Positions 1-9,700 of a stretch of DNA of 64,000 nucleotides are shown one piece after another; within the stretch, counting starts at the first letter, position 1; each line of letters opens with the position of its first letter. This DNA is from Astropecten irregularis (lineage: Eukaryota > Echinodermata > Asteroidea > Paxillosida > Astropectinidae). The DNA is taken from contig OZ020250.1 of NCBI GenBank assembly GCA_963971285.1, positions 21,170,783 through 21,234,782 of the forward strand, given 5' to 3'. The notes under the pieces are model-generated. The model searched no databases. It had not been told where the DNA came from and saw nothing but the letters and a program-made list of their open reading frames with translations. The translations under genes and the position numbers were made by a program.

Positions 1-140
1 AGTAACACCATGTAATCTCTTCTGTAAGAGTGTGTGGTTCTGAGAAGAACCGGTGGTTTAACACTCAGTGTGCTCTGTTCGTCTTCAGGAGGGTGACTGG
101 TTGCGTGACTTGGAGGATGCTGGTCATAACCTTTGCTGTA
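1..140. repeat. Truncated MITE (family seen whole at 18660-18818)
   Basis: Shares the blocks CACCATGTAATCTCTTCTG, GAGAAGAACCGGTGGT and CTTCAGGAGGGTGACTGGTT with 18660-18818 and 22745-22930. It ends about 30 bp before the first locus A exon in view. Confidence 0.7.
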
Positions 141-166
141 ACTCTACTTAAACTTTCTTTCCCCAG

Positions 167-1346
167 ACCCTAATCTGACCACCATGGCACCCCCAACCTT
201 ACCCCCAAGCGGAGCCCCAAGTCAGGCCCCTGGACCATGCCCGATCCGGGGCTACCTGCCCCATGACAAGGACTGCTTCAAGATCTACACCGACAGACTG
301 ACATTTGATGACGCCCAGAAAGCCTGTGAGGATGAAGGTGCAGCCATAGCCACTATTGTAGACGGCTACACTGAGGCTTTCATCATTGCTAACCTGTTGT
401 ATGCTAATAAGGAGACTACTGATTCTGCATGGATAGGACTTGTGGCTGATAATGTGAGTAAATTTCCTAAATTTATTTTGTAATAGCAAGGCTTGGATGT
501 GACAACGACAGTGCCTTAATTGCTACCCCTGATCATCCTTCCCCTTGATGCTCCTGGTCTTGATTTGGTGCCCCTGGTCATTGCCTCAGTGCCCATTGCC
601 ATTACCTTGATGCCCCCTGATCATTGCCTTTATGCAACTGATGAGCATTGCCTTGGTGCCCCTGGTCATTGCCTTGACCCCCCTTGGTCATTGCCTTGAT
701 TCTCATGGTCATTGCCTCGGTGCCCCTGGTCATTGCCTTGGTGCCCCTGGTCATTGCCTTGGGTGCCCCAGGTCATTGCCTTGGTGCCCCTGGTCATTGC
801 CTTGGGTGCCCTGGTCATTGCCTTGGTGCCCCTGGTCATTGCCTTGGTGCCCCTTGGTCATTGCCTTGGTGCCCCTGGTCATTGCCTTGGTGCCCCTTGG
901 TCATTGCCTTGATTCTCATGGTCATTGCCTTGGTGCCCCTGGTCATTGCCTCGGTGCCCCTGGTCATTGCCTTAATGCCTCTGGTCTTTGCCTTGATGCC
1001 TCTGGTCATTGCCTTGGTGCCCCTGGTCATTGTCTTGGTGCCCCTGGTCATTGCCTTGGTGCAACTGGTCATTACCTTGGTGCCCTGGTCACTGTCTTGG
1101 GCCCTGGTCAGTGCCAGTCTTTCAAAATATAATGACTCAATTAATCATAATAAATAATTATTTGTTATCAGTCCACAGGGTTGTTCCATTGGGTGGACAA
1201 ATGGCCAGTCACTTACACCAACTGGAGTCCATTTGAGCCAAGCGGAAAGAATCAGTTGTGTGTCAAGATCACCCAAGAAGCTGAATGGAAGACCACTTGG
1301 TGTAGTCAAACCAGGGCCTATATCTGCCGCACGACCACTGAAGTCT
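167..1346 (+). CDS. Locus A, penultimate CTLD (two exons)
   Basis: Exons 167-453 and 1172-1346. A Pro/Ser/Thr linker is followed by a CTLD with CFKIYTDRLTFDDA, WIGL and a YTNW core. The sugar site is degenerate: EPS replaces EPN, and the WND tripeptide is missing (WKTTWC). The intron inside the domain is phase 0 and holds a 21-bp minisatellite. The domain closely resembles CTLD15 of locus C, which has the same exon sizes and phases. Confidence 0.85.
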
Positions 1347-3873
1347 GTAAGTCTGCACATATACACAGTGGAATGCTGCTATAACAAACATCACATACAG
1401 TGGTCGTTCGTCATAGCGATTTCAAGCCGCCAGTGCTTTGGGAATTCGGTATCTTTTGTACACAAAAATTGGGAGCCAAGGGGCATGTTTGTTTCGCCGC
1501 ACCATCCCAGATCTGCGGGTCCACGTCCTATGCAGGGTATGCTTAAATGGGATCCGGATCAGCAAGATCACTGATCTCGTGCGTGAAACAAACAGGCCCA
1601 AGGATGATGATCAGTATATTCCAATGTTTGTTATAGCGGCAATCCACCGTACTTCCGGCTTTCGTTTTTGAAGTATGATTACCCTGTCAATTTATCAGGT
1701 ACCTGTTTATGAAGCACAGTTCTAAGAAGTGCCTTGTGCTTTATGCTACAATTAGTGACGAAATGGAATTCTTTGAGACTCTTTGAGAAAGCTGACTGGC
1801 ATATTATGTTTGGATTTCTTCTCCAGTCGTTCCTCCCACGGTTCCTGTCCTCGTACCTGAAGGATGTCCCAAGGACTGGGAAACCTTTCAGGGACAATGC
1901 TACAATTTCAAGACGGAGGCCACTAATTATCTGAGCTGGTACGAGGCAAACTATCTCTGCGAGACGGAGAACTATAATTCCAGGGTCCTGTCTATCCACT
2001 CCAAGGCTGAGAATGACTTTGTCCGACAGAATACCGAGAGTAAGATGACTTTCACTGGCATCTGGCTTGATCTGACGCTGAATGAGACTTGTGAGTATAT
2101 ACTGGCATAGATATCATGACACCCTACACCTTAAACAGGTTCTGTTTAGATAATATTAAAGGCTATTTGTGGTAAAGGTAGCATGTTGGGTAGCAATATG
2201 TAACAATGGTAACAGGTCAACTCCCGACAGATCAGCCTGAGGCCGACTCGCCTCTTACCAACTCACCCCTTACCAACTCACCCCTTACCAACTCACCCCT
2301 TGCCAACTCACCTCCTGGTCGACTCGCCCCTTTAATAGGAGGGCCTGACGTTTCAATCCTAGTAGGATCTCTCTGTAAGGCTAAACTTCAAGCCTTTGAG
2401 AAAGATCCTGCTAGGATTGAAATATCAGGCCCTCCTAACTTCAAGCATTTTATACATTTTAGGTCACTTTTTATGTTGATGAGCAGTTTGCAGCAGTTTG
2501 TTACTTGTTTTGTTAATTGTAACAACTATTCATGTTTTGTTTGCCAGCTGTCGGTCAGTTTGAATATCGTTGGAATGATGGGCATTCAGTGGACTACACC
2601 AACTGGAATCTTGGCGAGCCTTCATCAGGATTCACTGACAAGAACTGTGTGATAATGATGCCTAATGCCTACGGCAAGTGGGTTTCCACTGACTGTAGTT
2701 GGGGTGCTAGTTACATCTGCCAGAAGCCACAAGGTATAAAACAGCTTTGTTTGTAACCGCTATTAACCCATTGGTGGCCTAGTGGTCTGGGGCCAAATTT
2801 GTAGAGCTGCTTAAGCACCAAAATTTGCTGAAGCACAAAAAAACTTGTTGAGATCATTTCAGGAATGTACATACTGCAGTGGAATTATTTACCATTGCAT
2901 ATAAGTGTTAGATAAAACATTCTATCATTAGGGATGTTGCAATTTACGGATGTCTGTGTGTTCTTTTTTCAGAAACAAGAAGTTCTGGAGCTCAAACTGG
3001 TAAGTTGACACTGATGAAGCATGAATGCTCAACAAGGGCACTCTAAATTAAATACACATGGGGGGTTCACGAAATGGAGGCTCAGGCTCGAGATTAGGCT
3101 CCGGCTCTGTCATCCATATGCTTGTGGTTTTTCATTGAAGCTGAACCTCTGTTTTCTTTTTAAAACCAGAGAACCTACTTCCAAACTGCAGCCAAAAGCC
3201 TCTATTTTGATATCCGTTATTTTATAATGGATTCATGAAATGAAGCTGGAGCCTGAGCCTGTTTCGTAAACCCCCTATGTGTATTAAAATGTATACTGAG
3301 GTACTCTACCTAATTTTTAACCTCGTAACTCCTCACTCAGACAATACGCCTCAGCGATAAGCCACTGGATCCTCACACAATCCAATGAGTACCAATCAGA
3401 AAGCTCCTTCACAGAACAGAATCCCAAGCAATCATAAGGACCTCACATCCCTCATTTCAATCGTCTCCTGATGAGGACTACAGCAGGCTAGTCGAAACGT
3501 TCAGACCTTACAAGAAGTTCAAATGAAATGTACTAACGATTCTTACATGGTGTTTCCGCAAAGTGATCCACATATACTAACTGTATACTCTTCACTGATT
3601 TATGCCTTTTGATTGCTATTTTGTAAATATTCAGGTATTAGCGGGGGCTCCATAGCTGCTATCATCATAGGCATCCTACTAGCCGTCATTCTAGTGATAA
3701 TCCTGGGCTATTTCCTGATGAAGAATCGTCAAAGCAAACGCCCCCTGGAAGAGCCCGGCCTGCCTCCGACCACCGGGTTTGATAACGTGCTGTATACGCC
3801 CTCTCTAGAAGAAATCAAAACACCACAGATTGCCATCAATGACGCCAAGACCAATACAATGAGCGAGGCATAA
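167..3873 (+). CDS. Locus A: 3' part of a mannose-receptor-like CTLD membrane protein (partial, 5' end outside window)
   Basis: Six exons join in frame: 167-453, 1172-1346, 1827-2090, 2548-2733, 2973-2999, 3635-3873 (stop TAA 3871-3873), giving 391 residues. Each has a consensus acceptor and GT donor, and the phases agree (1-0, 0-1, 1-1, 1-1, 1-1, then phase 1 into the last). The product shows two CTLDs, a 9-residue linker, one membrane span and a cytoplasmic tail of about 50 residues. The family role is a type I cell-surface receptor that binds glycans or proteins and is internalised. There is no signal peptide in view, so the gene must start left of the window. The domain pair and tail resemble CTLD15-16 and the tail of locus C, on the opposite strand. 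The count of missing N-terminal CTLDs cannot be known from here. Confidence 0.85.
523..1112. repeat. 21-bp minisatellite in locus A intron
   Basis: More than 20 variant copies of TGCCCCTGGTCATTGCCTTGG, with scattered one-base slips and variants (TTGGTCATTGCCTTGATTCT). As 21 is a multiple of three, long open frames appear in several frames; these are not genes. Confidence 0.9.
1476..1602. repeat. Short MITE with GGGCCTGTTTGTTTC-type ends
   Basis: Left end GGGGCATGTTTGTTTC, right end GAAACAAACAGGCCC. The body, including GTCCTATGCAGGGTA and GGATCCGGATC, matches the copy at 27147-27268. Confidence 0.7.
1827..2733 (+). CDS. Locus A, last CTLD (two exons)
   Basis: Exons 1827-2090 and 2548-2733, joined by a phase 1 intron. 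It reads CPKDWETFQGQCYNF, then an SIHSKAEN block, WLDL in place of WIGL, and YTNWNLGEPS. EPS and WVSTDC show that the Ca2+/sugar ligands are incomplete. It matches CTLD16 of locus C in exon phases and in the segment MMPNAYGKW. The first exon has no ATG, so simple ORF calling misses it. Confidence 0.85.
2247..2332. repeat. 15-bp tandem repeat
   Basis: About five copies of CTTACCAACTCACCC with variants, in the intron before exon 2548-2733. Confidence 0.7.
2336..2437. repeat. Hairpin repeat (GATCCTGCTAGGATC family)
   Basis: Inverted arms: TAGGAGGGCCTGACGTTTCA on the left and its near-complement ending CAGGCCCTCCTA on the right. A common tail with GAGCAGTTTGCAGCAGTTT follows to about 2500. Other copies or fragments: 10690-10745, 23520-23572, 24536-24624, 29090-29160, 32251-32358, 35905-35955, 36715-36760, 51945-52000, 54970-54990, 59068-59112. 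Confidence 0.75.
2973..3873 (+). CDS. Locus A, linker exon plus transmembrane/cytoplasmic exon
   Basis: Exon 2973-2999 (27 nt) encodes a short stalk. Exon 3635-3873 encodes a hydrophobic span of about 23 residues (ISGGSIAAIIIGILLAV onward), a basic stop-transfer stretch (MKNRQSKR) and an acidic tail containing TGFDNVLYTPS. FDNVLY fits FxNxxY, the internalisation signal type of the mannose receptor family. The same motif occurs in locus C but not in locus B. Confidence 0.85.
3060..3276. repeat. MITE with about 29-bp terminal inverted repeats
   Basis: Left end GGGGGTTCACGAAATGGAGG; right end complements it (GAGCCTGTTTCGTAAACCCCC). The interior carries GGTTTTTCATTGAAGCTGAA and CAGCCAAAAGCCTCTATTT. 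Same family at 11716-11880 (5' truncated), 31093-31331 and 58971-59062 (3' truncated). Confidence 0.8.
3460..3570. repeat. Interspersed repeat with TCGAAACGTT core
   Basis: Carries CTAGTCGAAACGTT and CATGGTGTTTCCGCAAA. Related copies with CGAAACGTT or GAAACGTC plus a TGGTGT(T)TCCGCAA block lie at 12785-12905, 41833-41960, 43315-43435 and 45330-45435. Family not named. Confidence 0.55.
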
Positions 3874-5221
3874 CACAATACCAGGTATTGAACAACAAAT
3901 GAATAATGTACACAAATTCACTCAATGTACTGCGGCTTTTGACTAAATTGATCTGAAAATAACTTCTTGATATACTTCCAATTTTGTTTTGTATTTTTTG
4001 CAATCATTCCTAAATCATATCGTGGACGCACCACTATGCAGTGCAAAACTGAACATGGAAATTCTACTGAAATAAGAGAACTTATTGATCCATATTGATT
4101 ATTTTGACACATATTTGATACCATGTATACTTAGTGTAGTAACTCAGCATTTTACAGTAAAACTTGAATGGTATTTTGTACAAAGTAATATAACGGCCTT
4201 ACAAATGATACTAGCAATCACTACTATCAAACATATTGATTTTCAATCTGCTTTACTGAAAATGAGCGTTGTAAGGGCTACGCATTTAGCCATTAGAGGG
4301 CGCCCCTTCTCCTTAATGCGGCCACTTATAGGGAAGAAGCCATATATATGTGTGAATATATAAGACTGGTTGTAATTGCATATTTCTGCAGATTTAATTT
4401 TTAGCCTAATAGTAAATGGGCAGTTTCGATTCCAGGAGTGAGGAAAAAGTAGATAACCTGAAATAATTTTTTTTTCAAAGACTTAGGTAGAGTACGACTT
4501 AAAATTCTGATTTATTTCACTCCACTGTATTCAGAGCCAAAGGCAATTTAATTAACGTCTTCTTTTGTTTCGAAACTGTTGTTGTTTTGCTTTGTTTCTT
4601 GATTTTATTACAGCTTTTAACGTGCTACTGGCATTATTATACCCTTAATGCCTATTATTTTGAAGAATTAAACACAAATAGACTGATAATCTATGATTTC
4701 TTAAATATCTTTTTATTTATTAATTTTATTGCAATCTCACTGCAACAAAAACGTCCTTTCCGCTCAGTAACATAGAAAAACAATCTAATTCTATGAATAA
4801 GCCATTTTTTAATTGAAATATTACTTAATAAGCAATATAATTTAAGCATGCATAAACAGACAATCAAAATCTTATGATATTTGAAACAAACAAGGATTTA
4901 AAGCTTTGCAGGGTTCAAATACAATCAGTTTGTGCGACAGCCGAACCAATGAGAAGTATAGGCCTGAGCTGGAGCCCAGCAAATTCGTCCATGTCTCGAA
5001 ACACGGAAAAAAGTTGGTACCAATTAGTGTTTTCTTACTTACTTTATTTGACTTCTACATACCGTATTCGTTTATTGTGACGTATCTTTGCAGAGTTGGA
5101 AATAAATGTGCAAAATGAAAATGTAAAACAAACAAACTTGAAACAAATGTGTGCCATATAATACCTTTTAATTACACTTGTTTATTAATCTAAAATCTAT
5201 TACAGTAATTCCCAAACTGAT
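3874..5221. other. 3' UTR and intergenic sequence, no gene seen
   Basis: AT-rich sequence after the locus A stop. Apart from the AATAAA at 5101 and short open frames of no protein-like character, nothing was recognised up to the satellite. Confidence 0.5.
5101..5106 (+). promoter_or_regulatory. Candidate poly(A) signal of locus A
   Basis: AATAAA lies about 1.2 kb past the locus A stop codon and just before the satellite array. No other AATAAA was noticed between stop and array. Use is inferred. Confidence 0.35.
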
Positions 5222-6485
5222 TGATGTCTTAGACGGCAATGGAATCGATTTTACAACATGTCAAAAATGGGTGAAAATTTACCAAAATGGCAAGGGGTAC
5301 CCCTTGTCGTTTTTATCAATTTTGGCCCAAAATTGACTTTTCTTTAATTGATCCAGAATGCCCTAATGGATGTCTTCAAATGAAAGGAACAACTTGCAAG
5401 CATAAAAGCAGCAATATTGGTGTCTTAGAAGGCAATGGAATTGATTTTACAACATGTCAAAAATGGGTGAAAATTGACCAAAATGTTTGTCAATTTTGGC
5501 CCAAAATTGACTTTTTCTTTAATTGATCCAGAATGCCCTAATGGATGTCTACAAGTGAAAGGAACAACTTGCAAGCATAAAAGCAGCAATATTGGTGTCT
5601 AAGAAGGCAATGGAATTGATTTTACGATATGTTAAAAATAGGTGAAAATTGACAAAAATGGCAAGGGGTACCCCTTGTCGTTCTTATCAAATTTGGAACA
5701 AAATTACTTTTTCTTTAACTGATCCAGAATACCCTAATGGATGTCTACAAGTGAAAAGAACAACTTGCAAGCATAAAAACAGCAATACTGGTGTCTTAAA
5801 AGGCAATGGAATTGATTTTACGACATGTCAAAAATGGGTGAAAATTGACCAAAATGGCAAGGGGTACCCCTTGTTGTTTTTATCAAATTTGGCCCAAAAT
5901 TGACTTTTTCTTTAATTGATCCAGAATACCATATTAGATGTCTACAAGTAAAAGGAACAATTTGCAAGCATAAAAACAGCAATATTGGTGTCTTAGAAGG
6001 CAATGGAATTGATTTTACAACATGTCAAAAATAGGTGAAAATTTACCAAAATGGCAAGGGGTACCCCTTGTCGTTTTTATCAATTTTGGCCCAAAATATT
6101 CTTTTTCTGTAATTGATCCAGAATACCCTAACAGATGTCTACAAGTGATAGGAACAACTTGCAAGCATAAAAAAAGCAATATTGGTGTCTTAGAAGGCAA
6201 TGGAATTGATCTTACGACATGTCAAAAATGGGTGAAAATTTACCAAAATGGCAAGGGGTACCCCTTGTCGTTTTTATCAAATTTGGCCCAAAATATTCTT
6301 TTTCTGTAATTGATCCAGAATACCCTAACAGATGTCTACAAGTGATAGGAACAACTTGCAAGCATAAAAACAGCAATATTGGTGTCTTAGAAGGCAATGG
6401 AATTGATCTTACGACATGTCAAAAATGGGTGAAAATTTACCAAAATGGCAATGGAATTGATCTTACAACATGTAAAAAATGGGTT
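5222..6485. repeat. 197-bp tandem satellite between convergent loci A and B
   Basis: About 6.3 units; the phrase GTGTCTTAGAAGGCAATGGA or a variant recurs near 5223, 5421, 5596, 5792, 5989, 6186 and 6383. Steps are 196-198 bp, except one of 175 bp where a unit lacks the CAAGGGGTACCCCTTG palindrome. Short open frames in it repeat with the units and are not genes. Confidence 0.92.
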
Positions 6486-6544
6486 TGTCTCTCACACAAA
6501 ATTCAATAACATAAAACACCAGCACCATCTGATGGACGTTTGGA

Positions 6545-6723
6545 TTATGGATCAACAATGGGTGCTGTGTCTTTGACGCCAAATGACATGACTCCTAAAG
6601 ACATGCTTCCCCTCTGGGATCTTACTTTGAGGATAATCAAAACCACTGCCAATGCTATGAGTGCTACTCCCAATATAGATCCAATGATAACACCAGCCAG
6701 GGCTCCACTCGACAGTCCTTCAT
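6545..6723 (-). CDS. Locus B transmembrane and cytoplasmic exon
   Basis: Encodes a stalk, a hydrophobic segment of about 26 residues (GALAGVIIGSILGVALIALA onward), a KVRSQR stop-transfer and a short tail ending APIVDP; stop at 6547-6545. No FxNxxY or dileucine motif is seen. The stop lies about 60 bp from the satellite array, so the 3' UTR probably runs into it. Confidence 0.85.
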
Positions 6724-9700
6724 CTGAAAAATACAAAATCAGGGTTTGAAATTTTACCTTTGGTAACAATATTGACAATTTAACCTCACCGAGGCAATGA
6801 GAGTAATGCAGGCAGCTCCAGAAAGGGAGAATGGTTTGAAGCATCGTAACGGCAATCTTTCAACAAGTATCATACTGTTTGACTGTCCCCATAAATGGCT
6901 CATGAGATCTACGAATCGTTAGCCAACGGGCACAGCAAAGGGTAAATAGTCTTAAAATCGTTTTGATTGCTGACAAACAATTACATTTATGCTTTCCAAA
7001 CTTCCTTACAATTATTTCCTGTCTCGTAATCAATTCAAACAACTTTTCTGAGAACACAAACAGAAACAGACTCCAAAAGTGGCAGAAAAAGATCCAACAA
7101 TTTTCTAAAACACTTGGCAGTTTCTAAAACACTTGGCCTGGACAAGAATCACTTTCGGTTTCCCTCCTGACACTAAGATGCTAAATGTTCTGTCTTGGAC
7201 TTACACTTCTCCCTCGGTCTCTTGCAGACAAACTGAGTTTGATCCTGGCAAAAGGTCAGTTTCCATTGACCATCACCTTTCAGAAGCATCTTAGCACAGG
7301 TACTCGGCGTCTGGTACGATTCCCTGGAGTATGATGCCCAGTTCACATAATCGACGAGATCGTTCGGATCTTGTCCTGATCCCAGATCCGTCTTGGCCCA
7401 GACCAAATTTCCTGGTGAATTTTACAAAATGAGGAATACATTTTCAAGTCTGACTGAATAATGATGAAGCATTACAAGTTAGGAGATACATTTGACCGTC
7501 AATGGCCAATGAACTACACACTGTATTAACTCTTGTCCTGAAAAAGATGAATGTGACAAGGCCTGTACAAGTCTGCCTTTAGCTGGAGCCATCCATGGTG
7601 ATCTTGTGTCCATATCTATGTGATTATACAAGCTAGTCAAAGACTGACCGTTATGAGCCTATATATCCAATGGACCCCATATAATCCATGGCATCCCCTA
7701 TTAAGGATTGGTCAGATTCATTCATAAGTCTTTAAGCGCGCATTTATCTAGCTTCCACAAGATGACACCAATCAACCTCGTCCCCACCCTCTCACTTGTT
7801 TTGTGCAGTATACACGATCATTCCCAGGTCAGGGATGCCCCATGGAAGCTAAACAAACGGACCTTATAGTTTTCAGCAGAATGACATTACCTTAGTATTC
7901 TTTCCACAAAACCATGGCAAATACAACAATTGATACTAAATATTCAATAAATCGCTGACAGGAATCATGGATAAAAAATAAAATGCAATACATTTATGCA
8001 GCATCTTATTCTCTTGAGATGTCATTATTATATTAAAATATGATTTTGTAATTCAGGTTTGTTATTTTACAAATTTTGAATAAACATCGTTTCTTACTAT
8101 CTGTATCTTGAATCATTCTGATCCAAACGCTATCCACTCCCAGCACTGCTTTGGCTTTCTCGAGTATGAACTGGTTTTCTGCCTTACTGTGGATACTGGC
8201 CAAGTAGCCATTCCTATCGGCACTCCCACATGCAGACGCAGCATCAGCCCAAGTAGAGGTCTTTGCCTGATTGGTATCGAAGAGGTAGCAGTTGTCACCC
8301 CAGAGTACCCAGTCTTCTAGGCAGTCGCCTGTCCGGTCGGTCTGCTTCTTGGGTGGAAGTGGTGCTGTATCGGGAAAAGAACATGCGTCCTGTTTAATAT
8401 AGGTACTATCATACTTTGGTAACATACTGAAACAGAAATATTCACAGATTTACCTATAACTTAATACAGGATATAAAGATGGTGATGGTAGAAACATACC
8501 GTTAACATCTTTCTGCCTGAAATGCCGTATTTATCCAAAAAAGAGTAAAACCAATGACAAAAAAGAATTTTGATCTTTGGAAGGATAAAACATAACGGTA
8601 TAAAAGATTTTTAAAATACTGTGGCCATTTTTCACTGTTTTCTTAAAAAGTGGGCACCGTATGGGACTGGGAATTTCACAGATGACTGAATCTAAGTATC
8701 TTAGTATCAGTATCTTCTTAGATATTTCTGCCCATGAATCTGCATTTCTTAGACAAAAACCAAAGTTTAAAATGATCTTCAAGTCATGATTTGTGAACAC
8801 AAAACTCAGGATGCAATGTCATAAATTGATATGCTGTCACAAATCATGGTCCGAATCCTGCTCCAATGTTTCTTTCAATATCTACAAACATGTTGATAGT
8901 TGCTATCGACATACCTGTAGTGTACTTGCAGACAGTAGGCAGTTTATCAGTGCATGAGGTATCATACCAATATCCGTCAGTACCGATCCCTGCACACTCA
9001 TGTATAGGATTGTTCAAACCACCAGGCTGACCAGCTAGCCAGTTGCTATACAGGAAAGGCCAGGTGTCTACCCATGAAAACGCACCAGTCTCCTGTAGAC
9101 ACATTCATACAAATCAACATAAGCATAATCATTTAAAGGGATGGTACAGGACTGTCACTGTCACCGTTGCTGACAGTGAAAGCACATTATATGTAATCCA
9201 TCATATACCTTAACTGACAAACCTGTAGAAGTTTGAGGTCAATCAGCCATCTGGGTCACCAGAAAATAGTGAAAACCCGTGCACAGAGAACTGTACACAT
9301 TTCAACGAATGAATAAAACGCTTCAAAGCGATTTATTCCGATCGGAAAATAGTTTCATTTATTTTTCAACAAATATGGCATTTCAGACAAAAACATTTCA
9401 TGAGATGTGTTCTCCTATCATCACCATTATACTGTGTAAGTTTTATGTGAATCTGTGATCATGAAGCGTATTTTGTCTTACCAATTCTGTACCATCCCTT
9501 TAAGTATGGATAATGATTTCACAGGTTTTATGGTGCATTGTCTTAAAACTGTTCATGGAGAGGGAGATAAATTTAATGATCCCATAGGTTTTAAAAACTT
9601 TTAATTAAGCTTTAATTCAAGCAACTGTGAATTTTAAGCAATCATCAAATAACCAGAAGGGAATCTAACTGGATTGATTTAAGTCACTTAAAGGAGAACA

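Noticed and set aside
632..1157. Long open frames rich in Gly/His/Cys/Leu or Pro/Trp on both strands
   Set aside because: Products of the 21-bp minisatellite; the same peptide repeats in several frames, and it lies in an intron.
2206..2652. A single long open frame of 148 codons on the + strand
   Set aside because: Made of the 15-bp tandem repeat, the hairpin repeat and an out-of-frame read of exon 2548-2733.
5222..6485. CRISPR-like array
   Set aside because: Units are contiguous without unique spacers and the genome is clearly animal.
5287..6509. Repeated open frames on both strands of about 60-96 codons
   Set aside because: They recur with the 197-bp satellite period, break at different points in each unit and have no domain features.
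6540..6749. + strand open frame over the locus B membrane exon
   Set aside because: Antisense of a clear transmembrane exon with a valid acceptor.
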